Below are positions 9,908 to 22,800 of a stretch of DNA of 64,000 bases, piece by piece. Source of the DNA: Hansfordia pulvinata. Its lineage: Eukaryota > Ascomycota > Sordariomycetes > Xylariales. The first letter of the stretch is position 1, and every line of letters begins with the position of its first letter. The stretch is taken from assembly GCA_006538405.1 (NCBI GenBank), contig BJKQ01000007.1:2666001-2730000 (forward strand), read 5' to 3'. The notes beneath the pieces were generated by a model. The model saw nothing but the letters and a program-made list of their open reading frames with translations, was not told where the DNA came from and searched no databases. Position numbers and translations under genes: made by a program.

Positions 9908-10889
9908 TAAGGTTAGGTTAGGTTAGATTAGGTACCGTTACCTGCAATCGGACTGTGCGCATCAGCCCACACTACCTCAGATACTCGTACCTACATACTA
10001 GCGTTACCTACGTACTTGCTTTACCTACATACCTTACTTGCTTTACCTACCTCTACCTTAAAAGGTGCCCCTTTCAGAGAATACATGTAGCGTATTAACG
10101 TGGTAGAGTGTGTACCTGTTTTGGACACCTCATGCCATGAAGCTGGGCTGCGCCGGAGGGGAAAGGGGGAAGGGGGGAAACGGACATGGTGGTCCCCTTT
10201 TATGAACCTCCGGGCCCTATCCCTTTCCCCGGCCCTTGGCCCACTCGGGGCCGGCCGGCCTCACAGCTCAGGCAGAGCCGAGCCGGGCCACGACGAGGGG
10301 CGCGGCTTCTGCGGGGGCCAATCAAAATCAATGCGCAGGTGAGGCCCGCCGCGGCTCGGCAGATGCGGTGCGGTGCGGCCCAAAGCTCGCGTATACTCGT
10401 AGGCGCGGTCGGTCCTGTCTGTCTGAGGCCCATTTCACACAGGCTAACTAGCCAGTCAAAGTAAGAGTAAGCAAGTCGAAAGGTGAGTTGTGGGCGTCTT
10501 CGGAGGGGGTTTGAAGGGTGTTGTATCGAATGAAGGAAAGAGACGGACTTGGAGACTGGGCAGACTGCTGGTTCGCCGCCATTCTGTACATGGTCCACAT
10601 AGCAGACGGGAGAAGGAGACTCGAGGCCAGGAACCGAGGTCAGCAGCACGTGCCCTGGTTCGAAAGCGTGCAGTTAGAAACTCGGTCGTGTCACGAGGGA
10701 CCTCTGCTTCTATGATCTGACCTCGAAAAGGCCGGAGAGAGGCCGGCTGAGGTTGCGAGGTTGCACCGAAGAGTCGGAGCCGTAGTGTCTTGGTTTAGGG
10801 TGGTGCTTTCGTCTTTCCCTTCCTCGCCTTCTTTGCCTGCTTCTTCTTCTTCTTCTTCTTCTTTTTCAACATCCCTGTCAGCACTTGCG

Positions 10890-10909
10890 CCCCCCCCCCC
10901 CCCCCCCCC
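10890..10909. repeat. Poly-C tract (20 nt)
   Basis: Uninterrupted C run following a TTC-rich stretch at 10840-10870. Confidence 0.95.
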
Positions 10910-10957
10910 GCATGAAGCTACCGGCCTTCGGGACCAAGTGAGGCCTCGAATCAGACC

Positions 10958-10959
<2 letters not shown>

Positions 10960-11004
<45 letters not shown>

Positions 11005-11010
11005 CATACA
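10960..11010. repeat. (TACA)n tetranucleotide microsatellite
   Basis: About twelve tandem CATA/TACA units with one TATA interruption, in intergenic DNA. Confidence 0.9.
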
Positions 11011-12390
11011 AGGAGGCTACCCCGGCCGACGCCCCGTCCCTGCATTTCCACCGTCACATCCCCACGCAGAGCTCAGCCCCAGAAGGTTCCCTCCTCTCCT
11101 TTCTTTCGGGTCTTGTCTTGTCTTGCAGCCTGGGATCGTATTGCCGAAAGCGGGGCGGGGCGGGCAGCAACGCCGTGCTCGTACGCCCCGACCGTCCGAG
11201 AATTGGGCCTCAGAGGCCGGGGCGAAGAAGGGGGTTGGCGCATCTGGCCTCTTGGTTCGGTTGGGTTGCCATTACTCGCGGGGCTGAACGCGCGCGCGCT
11301 TACGGGGGAAAAGGCCTCCTCCCGAAGAAACGAGGCCGCGGGGGTCTCGTCCGAGCCTCGCGCGGTATCTTTATCTGCGGGAGCCAGAGGGGCCAAGCTT
11401 TTTTTCTTCTTTCCTTCTCGTCTATTTCTCTTTCATCTTCTTCTTCTTTCTCTTTCTCCTTCTTCATCTTCTCCACGAGGTGTGGCACCAGGCCTCAGCT
11501 ATCGCCATGTCTGTACTCCCTCTCCTCTGTCTGATCAGCCGAACCATCAGAGCCCTGGATTCTCCGGGCCAGAAGAGTGCGGTGCTAGAGACTGGAATCG
11601 GGGGGCCTGGTATGACTTTTGCTGTATGATTTTTGCTCGCGCCGCCCGCTCCCAGATTGCACTCCCGGGTTGGTAACGCCGCGCTGGCAACTGAATTAGT
11701 CCCGGGGCCTGTCCGGCTTCCCTGTCAGTAGTTGAGACTCACTATAGAGAGGGCACAGAGCGGCGCCTCGATGCTATGATGGCACGCCCGCCCCGCTTGG
11801 TTTTTCTTTCGTTCCGGGGTGGGGGGGGCTCTCCATGGAGATGGCCGAGTATCACACCCGAGACTGCAGGCGGCGGGTCTTGACACCCCGAAGAACGGGC
11901 ATACCGGCCACCAACGTCACGTCCCGCTCAACCCGTCAAGACCCGGCAGTATCGTATCTCAGGCTCTTCACACGCCCCGGCACAGTCCGTCAAAGAATCG
12001 ACCTCCCTTTCGCCTCATCCTCTGTTCTTTTTTGGGGGGAAGCGCCATGATTCAGTGACAGTAACTCGACCCGAGGGAGGCCCGGCCTTTGTGCGCCGGG
12101 TCTGCGTCTCTGTCCACTCAAGGCATCCGCATCCGCAACTCCGGAGCGTGCCGAGTTGCATCGACAGCGTGACCGGTAAGAATTAACAATAAAAGACCTG
12201 ACAGGCACACCGGCCCCTCTGATTCTTCCGGGTGGTGGCGAAGAAACAGAGGAGAGGCGGTGGGGTGATCGAGGCCCGGGCGGCGCGAGTGATGGGCTCA
12301 GGGTCCGAGTGGATGCGAAGATCCAGTCCGAGATTTCGTCGACTAGAGCCCAGCTGAAGGGAGCAGCAGCGTCGGTAAACCGGGTCGAGC

Positions 12391-12392
<2 letters not shown>

Positions 12393-12439
<47 letters not shown>
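12393..12439. repeat. (GA)n microsatellite
   Basis: About 23 GA units, the longest dinucleotide repeat in the window. It lies about 600 nt upstream of the secreted-protein gene at 13028. Confidence 0.95.
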
Positions 12440-12443
<4 letters not shown>

Positions 12444-12825
12444 CAGAGCTCCAACGACGACGGGCAGCCGCATGGCACATTTCCGGTGAACCAAGCCCTG
12501 GCATGACCACGACCTGGCACAGGGTATACACATAACCCCTGTCGCCCGTCGTGGAATATGCCGAGCCGCACGTCGAGGGTCGTTTGAGCTCGGCCACATG
12601 CCACGAGCGACGTACGGAGACGAAAAGAATAGAAGCAGAAAGAAGAGTCCAGGGAATCGGCAATTTCCGCTTGCCCACCAAACCTCGAAAGTCCTGTGCA
12701 TCCCAACTGGCAGCAGCAACAGCCCGAGTCGGGAAGTACCTCGAAAAAAGCATAGACCCATCGGAGACGCCGCGAGGACACGGCTTCAAAAGAAAAAAAA
12801 GAGTTGGGTCTCTTCGGCTTACGTG

Positions 12826-12833
12826 TATATATA
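12826..12833 (+). promoter_or_regulatory. Putative TATA box of the small secreted protein gene
   Basis: TATATATA lies 195 nt upstream of ATG 13028. A long A/G-rich leader (12960-13027) separates the two, as often seen in highly expressed fungal genes. Inference from position only. Confidence 0.4.
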
Positions 12834-13027
12834 CAACACGTGAGCTGTCCCTGTTACAAAAGCCTGTTGTCTACCTCGGGATCATCCCCTCTCGTGTTTC
12901 TTCAGCTGACAACCTACTTCCGTATCCTCACAAGATTACAACCCGCTCACACGACGAATAACGAAAGAGAAAGAAAAAGAAAAAGAAAACAGAAAAAGAG
13001 AAAAACAAAAGACAGAAAGCAGAAAGA

Positions 13028-13508
13028 ATGCGCCCCGCCGCTCTGCTCGCCGCCTCCGCGGCCCTGCTCCTCCAGACCGCCGCCGCCTGGCGCTGGGAGC
13101 TGAACACGTACGACGATCCGGCCAAGTGCACCGGCCTCCTCAACCGGCCCGACTTTTCCGACAATGGCAACTATGACAAGCCGTGCCAGAAGACCCATCG
13201 CAGGGTAAGACGGAAGGCCCCCTTGCTTCTATACCCCCCTCCCCAGAAAACTGACCCAGGGATGACGATAGGACCAAGACTACCAGGTCAACATCTCCAG
13301 AGACGCCCCCAGCGCCTGCACCGTGGCCCTCTACGCCGACGACGCCTGCAGCGACGGCGCCCTCGTCGCCGCCCACTCCGGCCTGCGCAGCGGCGGCCAG
13401 TGCCTCGTCGTCCCGGGCCCCGACGCCGTGCGCTCCTACAGGGCCGAGGGCTGCCAGCACCCCGCCGCCGGCCACGCCCCCGGGCAGCCCATGCGGTTTT
13501 GGAGATGA
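13028..13508 (+). CDS. Small secreted six-cysteine protein, two exons
   Basis: Exons 13028-13204 and 13272-13508, 137 residues. The 67-nt intron (GTAAGA to GATAG) falls after an AGG codon, and splicing joins two frames that are each open only in their own part. The N-terminus is a clear secretion signal (MRPAALLAASAALLLQTAAA followed by WRWELNTYD). The mature protein is about 117 residues with six cysteines, enough for three disulfide bridges, and ends in an Arg-rich RFWR. These are the hallmarks of small secreted fungal proteins, including candidate effectors, but no known family is recognised and no function is assigned. It stands alone between a 5.3-kb gene-poor stretch and the 3' end of the KDM5 gene, with which it converges. 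Confidence 0.75.
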
Positions 13509-14260
13509 ACGCGTTTCTCTCTTGTAAAGAAGAGAGGGGGTTTCTTTTCTTTTGTTGGGGGGGGGAGTTCGCTGTAGAGGTCCCGCGGAAGTAAAGGAGG
13601 CAAGATTGGACGGGGGCCGGAAAAGCACCTGGTTGATGACCCATTGAAGCCGGTTGCACATTGATAGACGTAGACAGAATAGGCAAGAAAAGACATCATT
13701 CATAAAATGCTTCAGTTGCCAGTTTCACTACCGCACGCAGCCCCGCCGAGAACACAAAGCCCAGGAGCCCTTCATCGAAGTAGACACCCCAGCGGAACTG
13801 GCAAAACCCAACAGAAGCATTCGTGGTGATTGCGTCAAACATTAATATCTAACATATCTTATACTTTTCCCCACGACCCGCAATGCCGGCCGCATTTGTT
13901 AAGTACTTCCTCATGCGAGCACGACCCCGTCGAACATCAACCATCAATACAAGTCATCCCTCCAACGCCCTGTATGCTTCAAGATCGCCCGCTGAGCACC
14001 GGGCTGGTCTGTACAGTCCTCAAAAAAACAGTCGCCCCCCATATCTTGCGGCCCCAGCGGACACCGCTTCCCACCGCCGCGACTTGAACAAAATAGCTCT
14101 GGTGATGGACGCCCGCAGCGCTGCCCCACGCCAAATAAACAAGGTTAAGAAATAAGCCACCGCCAATAGCTGCCTGTGAACACCAATGCTAAAAAGTCCG
14201 AAATTGCAATGACACCAGTTGCCGATATAGCCACGACCACACCCGGCATCCGGCGAGTGT
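13509..14260. other. Convergent 3' intergenic region
   Basis: Lies between the 3' ends of the secreted-protein gene and the KDM5 gene. AT-richer than the coding sequence. No gene, RNA or repeat of note was recognised. Confidence 0.5.
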
Positions 14261-17200
14261 CTAGTCGGAATCCTCCATGTCCATGGCGTCTCGCTCCGCC
14301 TCGAGGCTGTCAGCAGTGATGATGCGGTGCTTTTCTCGCTCGCGCTCCCTCCTGGCCTCGTCGTCGTCGGTGCCGTTGGTCAGGTCAAGAAACATCTTGT
14401 CCACCCTCCCAGGGTGCTCCGGCTCGCCGTCGTTCAGATCCGGCCTGCGCGCTAATAGACCCCGGCTCTCGCCAGTCCAGACCTTGTCACCGAAGATCTG
14501 CTTTGCCCTTTCGCGGCCTGTCTCGGTCCGGCCAAGAATCTCGAGAGCCTTACCCTTCTCAGCTTCCGACGTGAGGTCCAAGTTCTCATCCAGGCCCCGG
14601 AGGAGGCGGTCCTCCAGGGAGATGGACGAGTCCGCAGAAGCGAACTGCGGGCCCGGGCCGTTGCTGTTCAGCATGAAGCCTGGGTGCAGACCAGACGGCT
14701 CGTCCACGTTCATGGGATCCGGCCTGATCATTGACGACTCTTGGCGATGGGATGATGAAGATGAGACGGAGCCGCGCGCCGGGTGTGCATGCGAACTGCC
14801 TCCCACAGTAGGCGTGGGTGGGTGGGAGCCTCGCCCTTGGAATGGGTGGTTCGTGGGGCTGAAGGCGCGGGTTGTCGGGCTGGCGTTTGGTCGGCCCAAC
14901 GTGTCCAGCGTCGGAACGGGCCCCAACGACGCGGCCTGAGCGGCGGCCTCGGCATTGGCGGCCTTCCGTTTCAAAGACAATGCTTTGCCCTTGAGGTGCT
15001 CGGGCAAATCGTCAATCTTGTCAACTCCGTTTTGCGCCAGCATTTTCTGAAGCTTCGTCGGACGCGGCTTGCGGGTGCTCTTCGAGACGTCCAGCACTGG
15101 CGGAGGATCCGGGGCGACCGGGTTCCATTTGTGAAGCTCCTGTCGGAAAAAGTTGGTCTCGAATGAAAGCAGGATCTCCGCCCCCTCCACTTTGCGCAGG
15201 TAGAATCTCTGCGTATCAGCCTCGGAGGCGGTGGACAGAACCGGGTTGTTGCAGTAGCCAGCGATGTGGTTTCTAAAGTCCTGGGCGTTGTCAATGATCT
15301 TCTGGAGAACCTCTTCCTCGTCCGGCTGGAACGGCAAGTCGGCAATCTCGTCCTGCCAAGCCATCAAATCTTCCAGCTTGGGCCGCGCGGCATCTCGTGG
15401 GATACGGACGCGCCAGTCACAGATCGGGCACGTGTACTTGTCGTCTTCCTTGACCTTGCCGCGCGCAATCTTCAGACACTTGCCGTGATACCATTCGTGG
15501 CAGAGCTCGCACTCGATCATCATCCCTGCCTCCACGCGTCGGCAAATGCAGAAGACCTCTCTGAAGGCCGGGTCATCCCAGGTGCGCTGGGGCTTCTCCT
15601 CCTCCTTCTCCTCACTCGCTGCTCTGGACGAGGGCTCTGCTGGCATCCGAACCTTGTCGGTCGTGGTGTCGAAGCAGTCCACGTTGCGGTCCAACACGTA
15701 GTCCATGTGCAGCTTGAGAATGTGAAGCGGCGCATTCGTCTTGCCGAAGAGCTTCTTGCCTTTGCGCATCCAGTCCTCGTGGCGCTTCTGCTCCTTTTCT
15801 AGATCCAGGGTGCCAGGTGGCTTGGAGTTAAGGTCGTCTAGCTCCTTGGTGACCTCGACAACCTCGGAGTATTTCGGCCGTCGCGAGTAGTCGCCGTCCT
15901 TCGATCGCGACACCAAATCAGTGACTTGACGTTGGGCCGCTCTGTGCTTATTGAGGGCCTGGTCAATCGACGCCAGGATGTCGGCCGACACTGGAAGCCC
16001 GAGTTGCGTGACTTGGTTCGAGAGCGCCTCCAGCTGAGAGTACGGGGTGTGATCAGCACTCATGACCTCTCTGGCCTTGACCTCCCAGTTCACACCTTTG
16101 GTGTGCTTGTCTTTGAAATACTTCATGTAGTCATTGTACTCGGCAATCTCCAGCCGCTTGCCCTCTTCGACAAGCTTGCCAACCTCCTCAAGTGTCATGG
16201 GCTTGGCGCGACTCTCCTTGGCCTTGGTGGTCCAGCGCATCTGCTCGAGCACTCCTGCTAGCCTGTCAAGCTCGGGCATGTCGACATTGAAGAGCCTTCC
16301 CTCGTCTATCAGCTCCTCGATGGTCTCCGTGCTCTGCGAGCCCAGATGTTTCAAGGTCTCCTCTGCGTTCTTCTGGAAGCTCTTGATTCCGTCGGCACGA
16401 TCCTGCAGCTGCTGGATCTCGGGACAGTCAAAGCCAATGAGTGCCGCCTCCCTGATCAAGCGGTAGATGTGATCGACGCTCCGAGCCTCCCGCTCCTTCT
16501 GGTCCTGCGAGGGGTTGCCGATGGACTTTCGTGTTCCAGGCTGCCACGCCTTGTCGTTTTTCCGGCGGTTCTGCTGTTTTCGCACCGTGAAATTAGTCGC
16601 TTCCTCGACCCATTCGTTACAGCGATCAACGAATTCCCGAAGTGCTGGCAAGGAGGGGAGGTCGTACGGTATTCGTTCACCCTCATGGAGGATTTGTCGC
16701 AGCGACTTCAGCGCTGGCTTGTCTCCCTCGTCCAACATCTTTTCGTACTTGTCCTCCCATGCTTCCGGGAGTTGGGCCTTTTCAGCCACCTTGCGGTGGG
16801 CTTCCTCGAGGTCGTCGCGGGTCTTGCGATAGATGAGCGCGTGACGCTGGCCCTCGAACCGCTGCCTCTCCGGGAGGTCGCAGCAGGCGTACGACCCAGC
16901 GTGTGTCAGGCAGAGAGTCTTGCCCGACTCGAGGCACTTGAACCGAGACAAATAAGCACACCCTTTGCAGAAAGCGCATTGGTACTCATCCTCGGACACG
17001 TCCTCGTCAAGGACGGATACCTCCAGGGAGCAGGGATCGGCGGAGTTGGTGCGCATTTTGCAAGGATGGTGGTTTTGGTCCAGGTGCTTCTCGAGTAGAG
17101 CGTCTCGCTGGGCGAATTCCCTTTCGCGGATCCTGTCCAGCGCAGGCGCCAGCCACCTGGCTGTCTGTATCGTCAGTCCGGTGATAGGGGCTTCAGCGGC

Positions 17201-19857
17201 TGTCCAGAGTAGTTCGTCATGCGAGAAACAGGGTAGTCGACGAAACTGCTGCAGGCGATCAACGCCTTTGAACCCGTATGGCTCCCATTCAGGTGGCGCA
17301 AAGTTGACAGCTTCGTTGAAGTTGAAGCCGTGGTTGAAACCAGCGTGGTAGGCCTCCGGAAAGGTAACGACAAACTGGCCAGCTCGTTGGTCTACGGCAT
17401 AGACGCGGACACCAGCCTTCTTGAGCTGTTCTGGAGTGAGCAAGGTCACCAGCTGAAAGAGCAAATCCGGCTGCGTTTCGAATAGTTCCGGAACTGCCTC
17501 TCTCATAGCGTTCTCGAATTTGGCCGTGTCTTCCGCGGGAATGCCGTACCAGGTCTTGGTGGCTCCAAAATGTTGATAGTTGGCCGAGTATGCCAGGTGG
17601 TCCTCATTGTGCCAGCAGAAGGTCGAGAAAATCATGCCAACGTAGACCCATGGGACGGTCATGCCAGATATGTCAGTCTTGATATGTCTGAACAAGCTGT
17701 CCGGGTGGTAAGGGAGCACAGTCAGATTCCACAGGTCTGTAGAATAGGGGTCCGTGGGGTTGCGCTCTGCGGTTGGGAATCCCGAGCCATGGGTGGTGCA
17801 GTGTATGTCAGCGCCGTACTCCACTTCGACCGTCTCTTCAATGCTGGCCACCAGCTTCCAGAACTCGCGCTCAACGTCATCTTCGGTGACTGGCCTCGGG
17901 CAGTTGAGAACGGGGTCGAAGGGCATGCGTTTTTCAAAGTAGGCGTGTTTGAAGTCGGCGGCCTTTTCTTGGAATGACCGTAAAGAATAGAGGCCGCCTT
18001 CCTCGAACCCGAACTGACCATCGCCAACAAGACATCTCGGGCAGTTCCATTCGCCTTCTGGCTTGCTCTTGAGAGGTGGGTCGAGGCAGAATCCATGATA
18101 CAGGTGGTCGCAAGACTCGCAGATAGCCAGGTACCCGGCATCTTCACCTTTGCCGCAGGTTTCGCACTTCTGTTTGGTGGATCAGTACTCTTGCAAGGTT
18201 AACAAGAAAACGGGAACATAAGACATACCTCTCCGGAATCTGTGGATTCTTCACGAGGTGCCCTCGGAGCCGAAGGGCGGAATACGGACATGTGAGATCC
18301 AGCCACCGTGGGAACGGGCTCTGCGTGGTTGTCAGTCTGAGTACATCAAGTGACAGCAATTAAGGATAGAGTGGGGCCAGGAGAGATTTCTTCGAGGCTG
18401 GTGATCATCGATGTGATCAGTGAAAGCACCAGTATTACCTTTCTTGATCCGCTTGCTTCTCCTGTTGCCGCCATCGGTATCCGTCTTGTCAGCGCTGTCT
18501 TCCTTTTTGGTGGAATCCGAGCCTTCAACGCTCTTCTGTCTTTTGTGACTACTGGTCGGACCCATTGTTGAAGATCGGCCATCTGGTGTGTGCTTGGCGG
18601 AGGATCGGGAGCTGTCTGTATTCTTGGGCGGTGGCGTCGACTTGTTTACGCTTGTGAACCCAGAGTTCACCGCCGTAAAGCCACCCGAGTTGATGGCCCT
18701 GAAACCACCAGAGGTGGCAGGTGGAGCGTCGGCCATGGCGGTGTCGCGATCGTGCTCCTGCTTGACATCGGCCACACTGGCCTGTAGCGAGTCGCTTGCG
18801 TGTCGGGCGGGAGAGTCGCTGCGAAGGTTCGAGGGGTGTTGGCGGCAGATCGCTTGACCGGACTTGGCGCGGGGCTCGGAGTCAACGGCCCGCCGTATTC
18901 CTGCTCCAGCTGCTGATAGACTCTGGGTTTCGCCTCGCGTAGATAGTTTTCGTAGGGGTTGAGCCAGCGGTCATACGAGTTCTTGAGAGATGTCGACAGT
19001 GAGGACATGATCTTCCCGCTGTAGCCCAAGTCTCTGCCAATTTCGGCCCATTTCTTCGTCTTGCAGACCTTCTCAAAGCCGCCGCGAGACTCAACGGCTC
19101 GCTTGAGCTTGTACAGATCGAGTGGCTTCTTGTCGACATAGGGTAGTCGGTTCAGATTGGTGCCTTGTTGCTTGTGGAATTTGCTGAGTGCTTCGAGATA
19201 ACTCAGGTTGGCCCTTGTGCCTCCTTCAACGGTGTTGAGTTCCTGTTTGCGCGTTCTGAAGTGGAATTTCTGCACCGAGACAGTCAGCAAAATTATACCT
19301 TATCAGGCTTTTCGAGACGGGCGAGCATGCTGTCGTGGCGACAGGAGTTCAGGAGGTGACGCCGTGGATTTCCGATTGCTGATGTCCAAGCTGCTTACCT
19401 CCGTGTCGATTGCGAAGTCGGGATTCCACGAGTCCGGGGGAATGATTTTGCAAAGACCGTATTCCTGAGCCTCGGGCTTGATCTTGCGGATGTACTCGAA
19501 GGGGTCGCGCCACTCCTCCTCGGTGGGTCGATACGTGGGAGCCTCTTGCAGGCCGTGAGGACGAGTGTGTTTTGTGGTTTCCCGACTGGCGGTTGGCTGG
19601 CCTCTGCGCTCGACAGAAGAGAGGTCCAGAGGTTGACTTCGCATGGAGCTCAAAGGGACCTGTGGGTTTGGCGGGTGGTATCCATTCGAGTTGACGGGTG
19701 CTTTGGGCTTGGATCCATTGGCCGACGAGGTCGAGTTGGGGGCAGGCGAGGCCCTGGCGCTAGCTCCGCCATCGCCGTTCACTACGGCTGTCGCAGAAGG
19801 GGCCATGGAATAAACCGATGTGGAAATGGTCGGATTGCGGTATGTGGCCGAGGCCAA
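14261..19857 (-). CDS. kdmB: KDM5/JARID1-type histone H3K4 demethylase (JmjN-ARID-PHD-JmjC-C5HC2-PHD)
   Basis: Exons on the minus strand: 19857-19399, 19269-18439, 18320-18229 and 18169-14261, about 1,763 residues after repair of one frame break. The break needs one extra base in the GGGG at 18833-18836. Domains in order: JmjN (residues ~108-150, [13 protein letters not shown]), ARID (~170-260, [20 protein letters not shown]), PHD1 (~462-515, [19 protein letters not shown]), JmjC (~610-790), C5HC2 zinc finger (~834-890), a helical PLU-1-like region, and PHD2 (~1330-1385, [17 protein letters not shown]). The iron ligands are present as His and Glu in CWHNED, with a distal His near NHGFNF. Fungal homologues (S. 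pombe Lid2, Aspergillus KdmB) remove methyl groups from histone H3 lysine 4 in the nucleus. Introns are 118-129 nt and one of 59 nt. Identification is firm. The symbol follows the Aspergillus name. Confidence 0.93.
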
Positions 19858-22800
19858 TGATATAGATATATATCTCCGTCGTTGGAGCCAGCGACAGACT
19901 CTGATCTTGGTTGTCTAGAATGCCGGCGGTGGTGTGGCGTGGAGAACTATGAGAGTAGCGGGAAAGCCAGTCAGCGGCGCCGCGAGCGCATCGTAAGTGT
20001 TTGCGGTCGACCGAATGGCGTTGGCGAGATAGGTTGTGCGCGATACCCTGCAAGGACGTCAAGGCTCGCTCGATCGGCTCCTAATATCAGCTGTCGTGAC
20101 GTCGAGAAGTGCGAGTAGCCAGTAGAAAGGGCAAATGGCCGTGCTGGCAGAGGTCCGGGCTCTGGAGGATTGATATGGACGTGGACAAGGACGCCGGGAG
20201 GGAGAATGGGTGACGGGGGTGGACTAGATGGGCCGGGCCAACGTAATTCGGAGCCCTTGGGGGGCTGACAGAAGGCGACGAGAGAGAGGGTATCGGATCA
20301 AAGCGGACCAAGAGAGGGGGAGGGCGTCAACTGGTCGTGAGGAAGAAGGAGGGGTGTTGAAAGAGAAAGAGAGAGGGTCGAGAGCCGGACGGGATGAGAG
20401 TGAGGGCTCGCATGCAAGAACGAGAGGGCAGGCAGAGTGTAAGTCGGGACGGACGAGGCGAGCCAGTAGGTAGGTAGTGGCCGGGGCACGGCATCCATGC
20501 GACGCAGCGCAACGGCAGAGGATAGTCGGGGACGGGCCAGCCTCCATGGCGGGCAGCTACTTGGGAGGGACGTCGGAGTGGGACTTACAGGAAGTGTCTT
20601 CTGACTACATCTACCTGCACAGCGCCGTGCAGATTGTGCACTACAATGTACTTCCCGTGATGCACTACAGCGGTGCAGATGTACATCCATGGGCGCAGCC
20701 CGCTCCGGGAGGGTCAGGGCCCCAGCTGGGCTCGTGGGCCGGCTCGGGCTGGATGGACGACTGCCACGGGGCTGCACTCCAGCGCTGTCATTCTGGACTG
20801 GGTGGGTGGCCCCAGTCTGCATACTCGACCCGGGAGGTACTCGTACCTGGGGCTCTCCTTGTGCCTCCCACCTTTATTAGGTCACCGGCTGAGTTGAGAG
20901 GTGATGAGGTACCCACCACACGGGTTTCGTCCGGCGTCCAGGTACTCGTACAGATCCATGGATGGGAGCATGAGCATCCATTGCTGGGTCCACAAAGCGG
21001 CCTTGCGCGAACGCGCACGCGCGAGTGCTCGCACGAGTAGCCAGCAGGCCCGACATAGGATTCGGCCAGGTCGAATTTCTTGTACCTGAGACCCGTCGTC
21101 TTTCTCCCCTGGAAGGCTTTGGGTACTCGTGCGGGTTTTCAACTGCGGCACTCGGCCTTCCAAGTCTTTGAGCCTTGAACCCCCGTCCTGCCCGGATCGA
21201 GACCCTTTTCGTCATCCAAGTCGCGGTACGCGGTCCGAGCTAACCCGCTGCGCGAGACGGATGAAAGGAGAATACATGATCCATGATGCATCTACTCTGT
21301 ACTGGACTCATGTGACTCCCCAGCCACTAGATGCACCAGATCAAACCCGAATCCATGGTATTCATGTTCCCGACAGGTGTCGCAACCGCACGTTTGACTT
21401 GCCTAGCTAGCCCTGGTCAGTCCTTCAAGATGGGATAGGTGCCATCCCAGGCTACATGACATTAATGGTTTGAGTACAGTAGTCATTGTCCCCGTGCCGG
21501 CGTTCACGTTGTCAGCCATTGATCAATTCCGTCCTTTTCGCGTTGCCCTCGATACTACGATAGTGCCTTTCATCCCGCCACACGTAACCCGCCAATACAT
21601 GTCTGCACCTGCAAGACCTGTCTGTGATGCCTAAAGAAGCGCGCAGCGATCGACGTCCGGCTTGCTGGTGGCGAGGCAGCCCCGGGCGCCAAACCAAACG
21701 CACATGCGGATGGATTGAATGGCATTAGCCATCAGTATGATAAATGCACCAGCGCAGCAGGGCTGGCTGGACACGAGTGGCCTCGAAATGAGGACGTAGC
21801 CGCAGAGCACGGCCCAAGGCAAGTGCAAGTACGAATATCGCACCGAACCATGAGATGACAGGATCCGAGAGGCTACGACGGTGCTGGTAAGCGCGGACGC
21901 CGGCTGCCCGGTCTGGCGTCTTGCGCGACCTCCGGCCGCGCGGGCCTGTGCTGATGCGTCGTTGAGCTGAGGAGGGCCGGGGGTTTACTTCATCGCAGGC
22001 TAGAGAATCAGCGTTTCATGTCAGCAGTTGGCGATGTGCACTGTGCAAATGGGTTGTCGTTGCGCCGGAGCCTCGTCCTGAGCCAAGGGAGACGCATGGT
22101 CGCGACGGCCAGGGGGCAGGTATCGGCCATCCGTACTTAGGTGGTAGGTAGGTAGGTAGGTACATGTAGTTTGACAGAGAGGAACGCTGGAAATGCGTGG
22201 GGCCAGCTCCGGGGGTCTTTTTTTCTTCCCCTTTTGTTTCTTTCTAGCGTCGCGCTGGGGCTATTCCACTGCAGCGCGCCACGCGGGCACAGGCGGGCGG
22301 CTGCAGGAATACCTAGATACATAAGTAGGTACCTAGGTATCAGTTGCAGGTGGGCAGATCGGTGATTGTACGGGTACCAGATGAATACGAGTACTTCGCG
22401 CTAGAGGGTTGGGTACGGCATGGGCATGCTAGGATGTCGCAACACAATTCGAGAGCGGCACTGGGGTTCGTTGCCCTGGCCCGACACGTGCCTTGAAAAC
22501 ACATATAATGTTGGTCGCCCAGAGGGTGAACCACCTCAACAGATCAATGTCGATCGACAGTATCATCGGGCAGGGGACAAAACACCGGGTCACTCAACTC
22601 TCGCATGGTGGCCATGCCTCAAGGCTTCTTCGCAGGCAACCATCCGGGCTGTTTGGGACGTGGGCACGATTGATCTGTCGCAACGATCCCCGAAGCGTGC
22701 GATCGCGTGCACGCTCTTGTGCCACGGCTCCGGGGTGGAATGGCCTGGTTGGGGGTGGTTGCTCAAGCGCTGCATTCAGGTTCGGGAGTGGGTAACACGA

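Larger units (their letters stand above)
7687..13027. other. 5.3-kb gene-poor region rich in simple repeats and a GGGCCTCA motif
   Basis: No credible gene: open frames here overlap on several strands and are driven by GC content or by repeats. It contains G/C homopolymers at 9473-9491, 9661-9683 and 10890-10909, (GT)n at 9782-9806, (TACA)n at about 10960-11010, (GA)n at 12393-12439, and pyrimidine-rich stretches at 10805-10870 and 11400-11475. It also holds an 18-bp perfect palindrome at 9890-9907 and about a dozen copies or near-copies of GGGCCTCA between 7.9 and 11.5 kb. The right end is the promoter of the secreted-protein gene at 13028. Confidence 0.6.

Noticed and set aside
9908..9930. 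Telomere-like TTAGG units
   Set aside because: Fungal telomeres are usually TTAGGG. Only about four imperfect units occur, inside a chromosome arm with genes on both sides.
10761..11534. 257-codon plus-strand open frame across the repeats
   Set aside because: It runs through TTC, poly-C and TACA repeats, which are open in several frames by their nature.
21631..21843. Hydrophobic 70-codon minus-strand frame that could be a membrane-protein remnant
   Set aside because: Too short, no neighbouring exon that extends it, and no family resemblance.
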